The notes under the pieces are model-generated. The model worked only from the letters and a program-made list of their open reading frames with translations. It was not told the origin of the DNA and made no database searches. Positions 1 to 8,084 of a stretch of DNA of 48,478 nt are shown one piece after another. This stretch comes from DATBFU01 sp035498405 (GTDB lineage: Bacteria > Acidobacteriota > Thermoanaerobaculia > UBA5066 > Gp7-AA6), in NCBI GenBank assembly GCA_035498405.1, contig DATKAE010000105.1:1-48478 (forward strand), read 5' to 3'. Positions within the stretch are counted from its first letter, which is position 1; each line of letters opens with the position of its first letter. The translations under genes were made by a program, and so were the position numbers.

Positions 1-84
1 GTAACCGAATCGCTCGCTCACTCGTTTAACTACGCCAGCGGACCACCATTGCCGTCGTTCTAATGCGACCGCATCATGCCGCAG

Positions 85-149
85 GTCGGGTCACGGACGT
101 CTAGTAGTAAGCGGGCGCCGCGGACCCGACGGCACAGAGACGGCGCCCG
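85..149 (+). promoter_or_regulatory. Interleaved inverted repeats in the leader of the ABC exporter operon
   Basis: GTCGGGTC at 85-92 is a perfect inverted repeat of GACCCGAC at 123-130. CGGGCGCCG at 112-120 is a perfect inverted repeat of CGGCGCCCG at 141-149. The second stem starts inside the loop of the first and ends outside it, which is the geometry of an H-type pseudoknot. It lies just upstream of the first exporter gene. No T-run follows, so it does not look like a terminator. In GC-rich DNA repeats of this length can arise by chance, so a leader-RNA function is only a suggestion. Confidence 0.25.
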
Positions 150-207
150 GCCGGCAGGATGCAGTGAAGCAGAGAGAAACGGGGCGACGATCGGTGAGCG
201 CGCGGGG

Positions 208-1353
208 GTGTCGGGCGTGAAGGGGATCCTCCGCATTGCGTACAAGTTGCTGGTAAACGACCGGGGTAAGTTCGCTGCCCTTCTCGTCGGGATGACCTTT
301 GCCGTCTTTCTCATGATCGCGATGACGTCGATGTTCGCCGGCATCCTGGGAAAGGCGTCGTCCACCGTCATCAACGTGGGGGCCAGCGTCTGGGTCATGG
401 ACCCGGCCGTCAACACCGTGGCCAGCAGCATTCCCATGCCCGCCTACGTCCTCGATGTCGTTCGGAGCATCGAAGGCGTGCGCTACGCGGTCCCCCTGTA
501 CTCCGGCGCCGCTCTCGTGAAGTTGCGCAGCGGGACCTATCAAGCCGTCTCGGTGATCGGGCTCGACGACGCCAGCTTGTTCGGCAGGCCCAATCTGATC
601 GACGGGCGCATCCAGGACCTCTACTCGGATAACGCCTTCGCGGTCGTGCGTGACTCCGAGTTCCCCAAGCTCGGAAACCCGAAGATCGGCACCGAATTCG
701 AGCTCAACGACCACCGGGCCGTCATCACGGGGATCGCCGACGTCGCGGTGAGTGGTCTTTTCGGAATCCCGACGCTTTACACGACCTATAACCGAGCCAT
801 CCAGTACATCCCGTCGATGCGCTACACGCTCTCCTTCGTGCTCGTCGAGCCGAAGTCCAAGACCTTCATTCCGGCGATTCAAAAGCGCGTGCACGAGCTC
901 GGGTACCAGGCCCTCACGAGCGAGGAATTCAAGAAGAAGATCGCAACCTTCTACAAATACCAGACGGGGCTCGGCACGAACGTCCTCCTGATGACCGTCA
1001 TCAGTTTCGTGGTCGGTCTGTCGATCTCCGGGCAGACCTTCTACACATTCATCCTGGAGAACCTCGACAAGTTCGGTGCACTGAAGGCAATCGGCGCCAA
1101 GGGAGGCATCCTCACCTCCATGATCCTGTTCCAGGCGACCTTCACGGCGATGACGAGCTACGGCCTGGGGATCGGCCTCGCGACGCTCACGATCTCCGCC
1201 GCCAAGCTCCGATTGCCGAGCTACGCGGCCACCGTGACTTACCCGAACCTGGCGCTTGCCTTCGTGATGGTCGTCGTGATCGCGGCGATATCGAGTGTCA
1301 TCGGGATCCGCAAGGTCATTCGAATCGAGCCGTTCGAGATCTTCCGGGGTTGA
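208..1353 (+). CDS. ABC transporter permease, DevC/FtsX-like
   Basis: This is an integral inner-membrane permease of the FtsX/MacB-like class, closest in layout to DevC. An N-terminal membrane segment (FAALLVGMTFAVFLMIAM) is followed by a long periplasmic domain, then three C-terminal segments, the last near AFVMVVVIAAISSVIG, ending in RIEPFEIFRG. The reading frame is open from an ATG at 76, but residues encoded by 76-207 are hydrophilic and unlike the family. GTG at 208 or GTG at 217 is more likely; 217 gives 378 residues, near the usual DevC length. The ATPase gene starts one base after the stop. Family knowledge: DevBCA exporters move glycolipids or other envelope compounds through a TolC-type channel. 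The substrate here is unknown. Confidence 0.85.
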   Translation: MSGVKGILRIAYKLLVNDRGKFAALLVGMTFAVFLMIAMTSMFAGILGKASSTVINVGASVWVMDPAVNTVASSIPMPAYVLDVVRSIEGVRYAVPLYSGAALVKLRSGTYQAVSVIGLDDASLFGRPNLIDGRIQDLYSDNAFAVVRDSEFPKLGNPKIGTEFELNDHRAVITGIADVAVSGLFGIPTLYTTYNRAIQYIPSMRYTLSFVLVEPKSKTFIPAIQKRVHELGYQALTSEEFKKKIATFYKYQTGLGTNVLLMTVISFVVGLSISGQTFYTFILENLDKFGALKAIGAKGGILTSMILFQATFTAMTSYGLGIGLATLTISAAKLRLPSYAATVTYPNLALAFVMVVVIAAISSVIGIRKVIRIEPFEIFRG

Positions 1354-1354
1354 C

Positions 1355-2053
1355 ATGGCTTCACTCGCGATCCGGAGCACAGGACTCGACAAGTGGTTTG
1401 GCGAAGGTGAAGCGCGCACCCACGCAGTCAAGGAGGTGACCTTCGACGCCTACTTCGGAGAGATGCTCTACATCGAGGGGCCCTCCGGAAGCGGCAAGAC
1501 CACGCTTCTCAGCATGATCTCCGGCATCCTCCGTCCGACCTCCGGCCAGGTGTTGGTGGAAGGACAGGACATCTGGGATCTCACGCCCGACCGGCTCGCA
1601 GACTTTCGGCTGAACAAGATCGGGTTCGTGTTCCAGGACTACCACCTGTTTCCGCGGCTGACAACGCTCGAGAACGCCGCGATTCCGCTCGTCTTGAAGA
1701 AGGTGGACTGGGAACGCGCGATGGAGGAGGCGACGCACTACCTGGACGTCGTGGGTCTCAAGGACCGGGCCACCCTGCCGCCCTTGAGGCTGAGCGGCGG
1801 AGAGCAGCAGCGAGTCGCCATTGCGCGGGCCATCGTCGGGCGGCCCAATCTGCTCGTCTTCGACGAGCCGACGGCGTCGCTCGACGGCGACACCGGGCGC
1901 CGGATCGTGGATTTCGTCAAGCGCGAGATCCTCACGGACAAGACCTGCATCCTGCTCGTCACTCACGACAGCCGCATCTTCGAGTACGCCGACCGCATCG
2001 TGAAGATGGAGGACGGAAGGCTGAAGGGCATCGACGCGGGACACATCCAATGA
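1355..2053 (+). CDS. ABC transporter ATP-binding protein, DevA/LolD-like
   Basis: This 232-residue ATPase would drive the permease encoded just upstream. Walker A is GPSGSGKT at residues 42-49. The Q-loop region reads GFVFQDYHLFPRL, the signature is LSGGEQQRVAIARAI, Walker B is LLVFDEPTASLD, and the switch His lies in LLVTHDSR. ATG at 1355 follows the permease stop by one base; the frame extends upstream to 1295, but that part overlaps the permease gene. The 3' end overlaps the adaptor gene in an ATGA, which suggests coupled translation. The size and motifs match the MacB/LolD/DevA branch of ABC ATPases. DevA-like is preferred because permease, ATPase, adaptor and outer-membrane channel sit together. 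Confidence 0.92.
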   Translation: MASLAIRSTGLDKWFGEGEARTHAVKEVTFDAYFGEMLYIEGPSGSGKTTLLSMISGILRPTSGQVLVEGQDIWDLTPDRLADFRLNKIGFVFQDYHLFPRLTTLENAAIPLVLKKVDWERAMEEATHYLDVVGLKDRATLPPLRLSGGEQQRVAIARAIVGRPNLLVFDEPTASLDGDTGRRIVDFVKREILTDKTCILLVTHDSRIFEYADRIVKMEDGRLKGIDAGHIQ

Positions 2054-3135
2054 GAAACCGGCTGATCTTCGTCCTCGCGGTCCTGGGCCTCGTTGCCGGA
2101 GCGATCGCGGCTCACATCGCCGGTAAGGAAAAGAAACCGCCCCCGCCCGCCTTCACGCCGGCGTCCAATCCCTACGCCCGGGGCGTTTATGCGAACGGGA
2201 TCGTCGAGAGTTACCAAGCGAGCGGAGCCAATATCAACATCTATCCAGAGGTCCCCGGAACGATCGTCCAGATCCTCGTCACCGAGGGGCAGGGCGTGGC
2301 GCGCGGGACGGTGCTGCTCGCCATGGATGACTCGGTCCAGCGGGCCGCCGTGGAGCAGCAGACGGCGCAGCTCGAAGCGGCGCGCGCGCTGCTCGCCGAG
2401 CTCCGGGCAGAACCCCGGGCCGAGACTCTGGAGGTCGCGAAGGCTCAGGTCGAGGCCGCGCGGGCGGCCCTCAAGACCTCGCAAGACCAGCTCGAAAAGC
2501 AGAGGCGCTCCTTCCAGCTCGAGTCGAGGTCGGTGAGCAAGGACACCATGGACAATGCAGAGAACGCGGTCAAGGTGGCCGAGGCAGGCCTTCGGGTGGC
2601 GGAAAGACAATTGGACCTTGTGCGGGCCGGTGCTTGGAGCTACGACATCAAGAACCAGGAGAGCCAGTGCACGGCGCTGTCCCGCCAGATCGCCTCGTCG
2701 ACCGCTCTTCTCAACAAGTACACCATCCGCGCGCCGATGGATGGGCGAATCCTCGCTGTGAACGCGGCGGTGGGCAGTTACGTCTCCGCGCAGGGGTCCT
2801 ATGACAGCTACACGCAGGGCTACCAACCGGTGGTCGTCATGGGATCCTCGCAGGGTTATGTCGAGGTGAGGTGCTACCTGGACGAGATCCTCGTCCACCG
2901 GCTGCCCGAGCCCCACGCGATGCGAGCGACGATGTTTCTTCGGGGCACGGACGTGAGCGTGCCGCTCGAGTTCGTCCGGGTGCAGCCATACGTCTCGCCG
3001 AAGATCGAGCTTTCGAATCAGAGGACGGAGAGGGTCGACGTCCGCGTCCTGCCCCTGATCTTCCGCTTTCAAGAGCCTGCAGCAGTTTCCGTTTATCCGG
3101 GGCAGCTGGTCGATGTGTACATCGCCGAAAAATGA
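2050..3135 (+). CDS. HlyD-family periplasmic adaptor subunit, DevB-like
   Basis: This 361-residue membrane fusion protein would link the ABC permease to an outer-membrane channel. One N-terminal membrane anchor (LIFVLAVLGLVAGAIAAHIA) is followed by a first lipoyl half (INIYPEVPGTIVQILVTEGQ). A long Ala/Glu/Arg-rich coiled-coil hairpin occupies roughly residues 95-215, then the second lipoyl half (YTIRAPMDGRILAVNAAVGS) and beta-barrel domains follow. ATG at 2050 overlaps the ATPase stop by four bases. Gene order (permease, ATPase, adaptor, channel) supports a single type I-like or tripartite exporter. The substrate cannot be read from sequence. Confidence 0.88.
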   Translation: MRNRLIFVLAVLGLVAGAIAAHIAGKEKKPPPPAFTPASNPYARGVYANGIVESYQASGANINIYPEVPGTIVQILVTEGQGVARGTVLLAMDDSVQRAAVEQQTAQLEAARALLAELRAEPRAETLEVAKAQVEAARAALKTSQDQLEKQRRSFQLESRSVSKDTMDNAENAVKVAEAGLRVAERQLDLVRAGAWSYDIKNQESQCTALSRQIASSTALLNKYTIRAPMDGRILAVNAAVGSYVSAQGSYDSYTQGYQPVVVMGSSQGYVEVRCYLDEILVHRLPEPHAMRATMFLRGTDVSVPLEFVRVQPYVSPKIELSNQRTERVDVRVLPLIFRFQEPAAVSVYPGQLVDVYIAEK

Positions 3136-3213
3136 GTATTCCTCATTGCCCCCAGGCGACTCGGATCCCGTCCCGCCGGGGATCGACCGAACCGCCCGCG
3201 AGCGGATGGCCCC

Positions 3214-4764
3214 ATGAGGGCTAAAGGCGCCAGCCCCGCGTTCCGAGGATCAAGGGCGAGTGTCGCTCGCGCCCTGCTCGCCGCGTGCCTCGCGGGAGGC
3301 TTGGCCGGGTGTGCCGTGGGCCCGAACTTCGTGCCGCCCGAGCCTCCGAAGGTCGACCACTACGCGGAGGGTGCTGATCCGACGAGCACGGCCGAGGCCG
3401 AAGGCCAGGCGCAGCGCCTGGAGCGGGGCGCCCAGGTTTTCGGCGACTGGTGGACGCTCTTCGGGTCGGCGCAGCTGGACGCATTGATGAAGCGGGCCGC
3501 CTCCGACAATGAGACCGTGAAGGCGGCTCTCGCCAGCCTGCGCTCGAGCCAGGCGAACCTTCGAGCCGGCTACGGCATCTTCTACCCCCAGGCAGACGCG
3601 AACGCAACCGCTGCACGCCAAAGAATCACCCTCGTCCGATTCGGCCAGTCAAATGCGCAGCCGACCATCTTCAATCTTTTCTCGCTGTCGGGGACGATCA
3701 GCTACGCCCTGGACATCTTTGGCGGGCAGCGGCGCGCGGTCGAGAGCCTACAGGCGCAGGCCGACTACCAGACTTACACGGCGGCGGCGACGTACTTGAC
3801 GCTCACGGCGAACGTCGTCAACACCGTCATCGCGAGGGCCGCGTACGGCGAAGAGGCCCAGGCCACTCAGGACATCGTTCGGGACCAGAGGGACCAGGTC
3901 ATCATCACGGAAGCGCAGGCGGAGGCCGGCACAGCGCCCTACGCGAGCGCCCTCAGCCTGCGCAGCCAACTTGCGGCCGTGGAGGCCACGGTTCCCGCAC
4001 TGCTCCAGCGGGTGAGCCAGGCGGAGCACCTGCTCGCGACCCTGGCAGGCCATCTGCCATCCGAGTGGACCGCTCCCCAGGTCGCGTTCTCGGACCTGAA
4101 ACTGCCCGACTCGGTTCCGGTGAGTCTGCCCTCGGACCTCGTCCATCAGAGGCCCGACATCCTCGCCGCGGAAGCCCAGTTGCACCAGGCGAGCGCCGAG
4201 ATCGGCGTGGCCACGGCAGCCCTCTTCCCGAGCATCAACCTCACCGCGAGCCTCGGAGGCAACAACACCACTCTGGACACCCTCTTCGCGCCGAACGGGA
4301 CCTTCTGGAGCATCGGGGCGGGCCTGGCTGCTCCCCTCTTCCACGGGGGGACGCTGCTGAACAAGCGCCAGGCCGCCATCGACGCCTACGACCAGGCGCT
4401 CGCCGCCTACCGCCAGTCCGTCCTCGCCAGCTTCTCCCAGGTTGCCGATGTGCTCCGGGCGCTGGAGCACGACGCCGAGATCCTCGATGCGCAGGCCCGG
4501 TCAATGACCGCGGCCGAGGAGGCGCTCCGGCTGGTCCGGGCCAACTATGAAGCCGGCGTCGCGAACTACGTGCAGGTCCTGATCGCGTTCGGGCAATACC
4601 ACCAGGCGCGGATCGGCTACATCGAGGCGTCCGCACAGCGCCTGCAGGACACGGTCGCGCTTTTCGTGGCGCTCGGGGGCGGTTGGTGGGATTCCGGCAG
4701 GTCGTTGCTGGCGGAAACGTCTGCAGCTCCGAAAGAGCCCGAGCACGGCGCGAAGGCCCAGTAG
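3214..4764 (+). CDS. Outer-membrane efflux lipoprotein, NodT family
   Basis: This 516-residue protein is an outer-membrane factor of the NodT/TolC class. It has a lipoprotein signal (ALLAACLAGGLAGC, with the lipidated Cys in GGLAGCAVGPNF), and the family's opening VGPNFVPPEPP. Two repeated outer-membrane-efflux domains follow, the second carrying VPVSLPSDLVHQRPDILAAE and FPSINLTASLGG, both typical of NodT channels. It starts 78 bases after the adaptor gene on the same strand, so it is probably the dedicated outer-membrane exit of the DevCAB-type exporter. NodT proteins usually pair with RND pumps; pairing with an ABC exporter is less common but known. No terminator is obvious in 4765-4894. 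Confidence 0.92.
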   Translation: MRAKGASPAFRGSRASVARALLAACLAGGLAGCAVGPNFVPPEPPKVDHYAEGADPTSTAEAEGQAQRLERGAQVFGDWWTLFGSAQLDALMKRAASDNETVKAALASLRSSQANLRAGYGIFYPQADANATAARQRITLVRFGQSNAQPTIFNLFSLSGTISYALDIFGGQRRAVESLQAQADYQTYTAAATYLTLTANVVNTVIARAAYGEEAQATQDIVRDQRDQVIITEAQAEAGTAPYASALSLRSQLAAVEATVPALLQRVSQAEHLLATLAGHLPSEWTAPQVAFSDLKLPDSVPVSLPSDLVHQRPDILAAEAQLHQASAEIGVATAALFPSINLTASLGGNNTTLDTLFAPNGTFWSIGAGLAAPLFHGGTLLNKRQAAIDAYDQALAAYRQSVLASFSQVADVLRALEHDAEILDAQARSMTAAEEALRLVRANYEAGVANYVQVLIAFGQYHQARIGYIEASAQRLQDTVALFVALGGGWWDSGRSLLAETSAAPKEPEHGAKAQ

Positions 4765-4894
4765 TCCGGAGCAAGAAGGTCCGAGGGAATCGCGCTCGAG
4801 CCTAACTTCGCTCACGACGCGCACCACAACCTTCGTCCGATCGTGCGTCTCCCCCCCGGCTGCGCGCCATTGGATCGCGGGAAGGGACGGAGGC

Positions 4895-5782
4895 TCAGAG
4901 GCCTGCGACGAGGGTCAGCGTCGTCCGCCATCCCGAGAGACTGTTTCGGGGACGCAGATCGTGGACTGCCGAGACAGAGAGCGAAAGTGGAGGCGCCTCG
5001 TTTGCCGGGCGAGGGCCCCAATCGACGAGGATCCCGGCAAACCCGTTTTGAGAAGTGCGATTGTCGAAGAAGTTCGCCTCCTGAAGGGCCGCGGTGGCGG
5101 TTCGATACCCACCGAGAATGAGCACATACAGGCCTTGCCCGTACAGTGACGCCACTCGCGGCCCGCCCAGCACTTCCAGGCGGGTCTCGAGCAGGCGATC
5201 GCGATCGACGATGGACGGCGCGTACTCGAAACGCAGGTTGCCCCAGTAGCGCCAATTCGGCGAGCGCTCCGCCTCGCCCTGACCGAGCTGCAGTGTCAGC
5301 GAATAACGGTTAGCCCCGTCGCGGACATTGACGACCTGATCCTGCTCCGAACGGGAAAAGAACACCTCGAAACGCAATTCCGGCCGCAACGCGGCGGAGG
5401 CGCTCCCCGGAGCCCAGTCGACGAAGGCCCCGACACCAGGGAGGCCTTGGGCGGAATACGAGGCCTCCAAGCCCGGGTCGTCATATTCGGCCGATCGATA
5501 CGGGGCCTCGACACCCAGAGCGAGCCGATGCCAGACAGCGTAAGAAGCGCGGAACACTCCGAGCAGAAAGTCCAGGCCGCCCGGAAACCGCTCGACCGTG
5601 CCGTCGCGATCGACGAAGGACTCGGGGCGGTACCAGGAAAACTCACCGTCCAAGCAAAAGTGGCCGGCAGCCGGAACGTCGATGCGCGTGTTCGGGGTCC
5701 ACGCCTGGGCGCTGACCGCGGTCGCATCCAGGCAGGACAGGAGGGCCGCGAGCACGACTCCGAAGCGCGAGCCGCGGCTCAT
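4895..5782 (-). CDS. Secreted, probably outer-membrane beta-barrel protein of unknown function
   Basis: The protein has 295 residues. A signal peptide is visible (FGVVLAALLSCLDATAVSAQA). The rest alternates polar and apolar residues in short strand-like stretches such as PELRFEVFFSR, NWRYWGNLRFEYAP and GLYVLILGGYRTAT, and ends SLSGWRTTLTLVAGL. This pattern is typical of small transmembrane beta-barrels and recalls the phenol-degradation MetA-type barrel family, but I cannot assign a family with confidence. ATG at 5782 overlaps the upstream phosphoesterase stop by four bases, so it is the last gene of the hopanoid operon. A role in the outer membrane, where hopanoids also occur, is inference. 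Confidence 0.7.
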   Translation of the reverse strand: MSRGSRFGVVLAALLSCLDATAVSAQAWTPNTRIDVPAAGHFCLDGEFSWYRPESFVDRDGTVERFPGGLDFLLGVFRASYAVWHRLALGVEAPYRSAEYDDPGLEASYSAQGLPGVGAFVDWAPGSASAALRPELRFEVFFSRSEQDQVVNVRDGANRYSLTLQLGQGEAERSPNWRYWGNLRFEYAPSIVDRDRLLETRLEVLGGPRVASLYGQGLYVLILGGYRTATAALQEANFFDNRTSQNGFAGILVDWGPRPANEAPPLSLSVSAVHDLRPRNSLSGWRTTLTLVAGL

Positions 5783-6966
5783 TCGCGACCGTGTGGGACT
5801 TCGGGCCTCCCCCGGGATCGAAGGAGAAGCGGCATTCGCTCGCCGGACCCCACCGACTTGTCGATCACGAGCGAGTCGAAGACGACTCCTGTGGGATCGC
5901 GGGCCAACAGCGTCAGCCGCTGTTCGGCGACCTCGACCTCCACGAAGCCGTAACGGTCGGCGACGTAGGCCGAGTATTCCTCGGGCCGAAACGAGGTGAG
6001 GTTGGCTCCTCCTCCGCCCTCGGTCACGTACACGACGCCGCGGCCCGAGGAGACGAAATCGCGAATCGCAAACGTTCGCTCGTAGAGGTGCTCGTGCCCG
6101 GCGAACACGACGTCGACGCCATAACGCTCGAAGAGCGGCGAAAGAACCAGCCGGACCACACGATTCGAGTGCGCGGAGCTGTAGGCCGGCGTGTGGAAGT
6201 AGATGAATTTCCAGCTGCTCGACGTCTCGCTCAGGACCCGCTCGAGCCATTGGTACTGTGGAGAGCCGGCGCCGAAGGCCGAGGTCTCGACATCCAGACA
6301 GAGAAAGAGGGCGTTGCCTTGTCGGAAAGAGTAGAAACGGGAATCGTGTGTCGCGTCGTTCTTCGGCAAGACGAAGTCGGAGAGCAGCGGCGCTCCCCCG
6401 TCCGTCATCGCATCGTGATTGCCGAGCGCGGGGAGCACCGGACCCCGGCGGAGCCACCGGGCCATCGGAGTGAAGAACTGCGCGTCATAGTCCTGCTCGG
6501 CTCCCGCGGGGTACACGACGTCGCCGGTGTGAATCGCGAGATCGACATCACTCTCCGCCAGCCGATCCGCGATTCTGGTCGGAACGGAAGTTCCGTCGGT
6601 GTCGCCCATGACGGCGAACCGAAACGCTGTGTCGGTAGATCCTCGCGGGGCTCGGAACGTCGATTCCTCTGCCAGCGCGACGTCACCGGAGAGGATGCGA
6701 TATCGATAGACAGCGCCGGGAATGAGTCCTCCAAGGACGATCCGATGCCTCGTCACCGCCTCCTCCGACCTCACCGTCGACCAGTCGCCGGCCGCGGGCC
6801 CGTAGTCGACGCGAGAGTCCGATGGCGCGTCGGTGATCCAGGTCACGGCGACGGACTCGTCGTCGGGCCGGCCGATCACGGGGCCCCGCCGCAGGCTCAG
6901 GCCGGGCAGGGAGAGCGCCGAAAGGAGAATCGCAGAGATCGCGATGGCCGGGCGGGCCACGGACAC
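5779..6966 (-). CDS. Secreted purple-acid-phosphatase-like metallophosphoesterase
   Basis: This is a binuclear-metal phosphoesterase with an N-terminal fibronectin-like domain (VAVTWITDAPSDSRVDYG), the arrangement of purple acid phosphatases. From GTG at 6966 it has 395 residues: GD at 121-122, GD in HTGDVVY at 148-149, GNHD at 182-185, His258 in YFHTPAY and GHEH at 290-293. These supply all the expected metal and substrate ligands, so it should be active. The frame is open to 7407 but that part overlaps the flippase gene. GTG at 6966 or 6960 gives a signal-like start (RPAIAISAILLSALSLPGLS); no strong ribosome site decides between them. The stop overlaps the next gene in ATGA. Phosphatase activity on a lipid or sugar phosphate is a guess from context. 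Confidence 0.82.
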   Translation of the reverse strand: MSVARPAIAISAILLSALSLPGLSLRRGPVIGRPDDESVAVTWITDAPSDSRVDYGPAAGDWSTVRSEEAVTRHRIVLGGLIPGAVYRYRILSGDVALAEESTFRAPRGSTDTAFRFAVMGDTDGTSVPTRIADRLAESDVDLAIHTGDVVYPAGAEQDYDAQFFTPMARWLRRGPVLPALGNHDAMTDGGAPLLSDFVLPKNDATHDSRFYSFRQGNALFLCLDVETSAFGAGSPQYQWLERVLSETSSSWKFIYFHTPAYSSAHSNRVVRLVLSPLFERYGVDVVFAGHEHLYERTFAIRDFVSSGRGVVYVTEGGGGANLTSFRPEEYSAYVADRYGFVEVEVAEQRLTLLARDPTGVVFDSLVIDKSVGSGERMPLLLRSRGRPEVPHGRE

Positions 6967-7073
6967 GGGAGCCGGCCGAATCGCCGGCCGGGGGCGGCAA
7001 GATGGCCGCTCTGTGCCAGCGGGCGCGAAGACGCCGGCAAATATCGCTTGCAGGCCGGCGAACCCCTCCACGG

Positions 7074-8084
7074 CTAGGGTGCGAAACCCGCAAGGTTGGT
7101 TTGGGGCTTTCCGCCGAACGGGAGATCCCGACCGGAGAAGGAGAGAATCAGGAGCCCGCAGCCCCCCGACGCGAGCTCTCGCAAGCGGCGGACGATGCCG
7201 AGCGAGAGGCCGCGTGCGGGATCCAGACCGAGAACAAGAAAGATCGCGTAGAGACCTCCCTCCTGCAGTCCAACGCGTCCGGGCACGAAGAACAGCGTTC
7301 CTTCCACGATGACCGCGAGAACGGCGATCGAGAGGCCCGCGCGCAGGGGGACCGGCGAGCCGAGAAGCTTCAGGACGATCAGGACCTCTCCGACACTGAG
7401 AGACCACCCGAGAGCAAAAAGGGCCGACGAGAGAACGAGGGCGCGCGGCCGGTCGCGAATGGCCATGCGGACCGAGAGCTTCAGGTCGTGCCAGAACTCC
7501 TTTTCCGCAGCGAACCTCGCGAGCAGGCGCCCGACCGTCCGGTCGAGCCCGTCCAGACCGATGCGGCCCCGCTCCCTACGCCCCCCGCCCAGTCGGGCGA
7601 GCATCGCCACAAAGAGAAGCAGGAACACGCCAATGCCGGCGCCCAAGATCCGCAGACCTGGCTGGAGGCCGCGACCCTCTGTCCCGAGAGAGCCCAAGCC
7701 GACGAAGACGGCCTGCCCAAGAAACTGCGTCATTGCTGCGAGGGTGACTGAGGCGAGCGCCTCTGCAGGCGGGACCCAGCGCGAGAGGAGCCGCGCCCGA
7801 AGCAGCTCTCCCCCGACAACCGCCGCCGGTACCAGCGCGTTGACACCGTCTCCGGCCAGCCGCATCGCCCCGAGCGCAAGGCCCGGCACCCTCTCCGGAT
7901 CCGCAAGCGTCGCGCGCCACGCGAGCGTATTCACCGTCAGTACGACGGCCTCCAAGACCAGCACGTAGACGAAGCCCCAGCCAATCTGAGCGAGGTTTCG
8001 CCCGATCGCCGCGAGTCCGACACGGTGGAGGAGGTAGAAGAGGAGTCCGAGCCCCACCAGTAGTGAAATCCGTTGGAATTTCAC
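7074..8084 (-). CDS. hpnL: Flippase-like lysylphosphatidylglycerol-synthase-TM family protein, HpnL-like
   Basis: This 336-residue polytopic membrane protein starts ISLLVGLGLLFYLLHRVGLAA and has about seven to eight membrane segments. It carries the GDGVNALVPAAVVGGELLRA stretch and a C-terminal FFVPGRVGLQEGGLYAIF motif. Both mark the UPF0104 / lysylphosphatidylglycerol-synthase membrane family, which has hopanoid-associated members named HpnL. GTG at 8084 overlaps the hpnI stop in GTGA. Family knowledge: HpnL-type proteins are proposed to move hopanoids or lipid-linked sugars across membranes, but the activity is poorly defined. The name rests on family plus position after hpnJ, hpnK and hpnI; a general flippase for another lipid remains possible. 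Confidence 0.78.
   Translation of the reverse strand: MKFQRISLLVGLGLLFYLLHRVGLAAIGRNLAQIGWGFVYVLVLEAVVLTVNTLAWRATLADPERVPGLALGAMRLAGDGVNALVPAAVVGGELLRARLLSRWVPPAEALASVTLAAMTQFLGQAVFVGLGSLGTEGRGLQPGLRILGAGIGVFLLLFVAMLARLGGGRRERGRIGLDGLDRTVGRLLARFAAEKEFWHDLKLSVRMAIRDRPRALVLSSALFALGWSLSVGEVLIVLKLLGSPVPLRAGLSIAVLAVIVEGTLFFVPGRVGLQEGGLYAIFLVLGLDPARGLSLGIVRRLRELASGGCGLLILSFSGRDLPFGGKPQTNLAGFAP

Noticed and set aside
76..207. Upstream ATG start for the ABC permease
   Set aside because: The added residues are hydrophilic and unlike DevC; GTG at 208 or 217 gives the usual length and topology.
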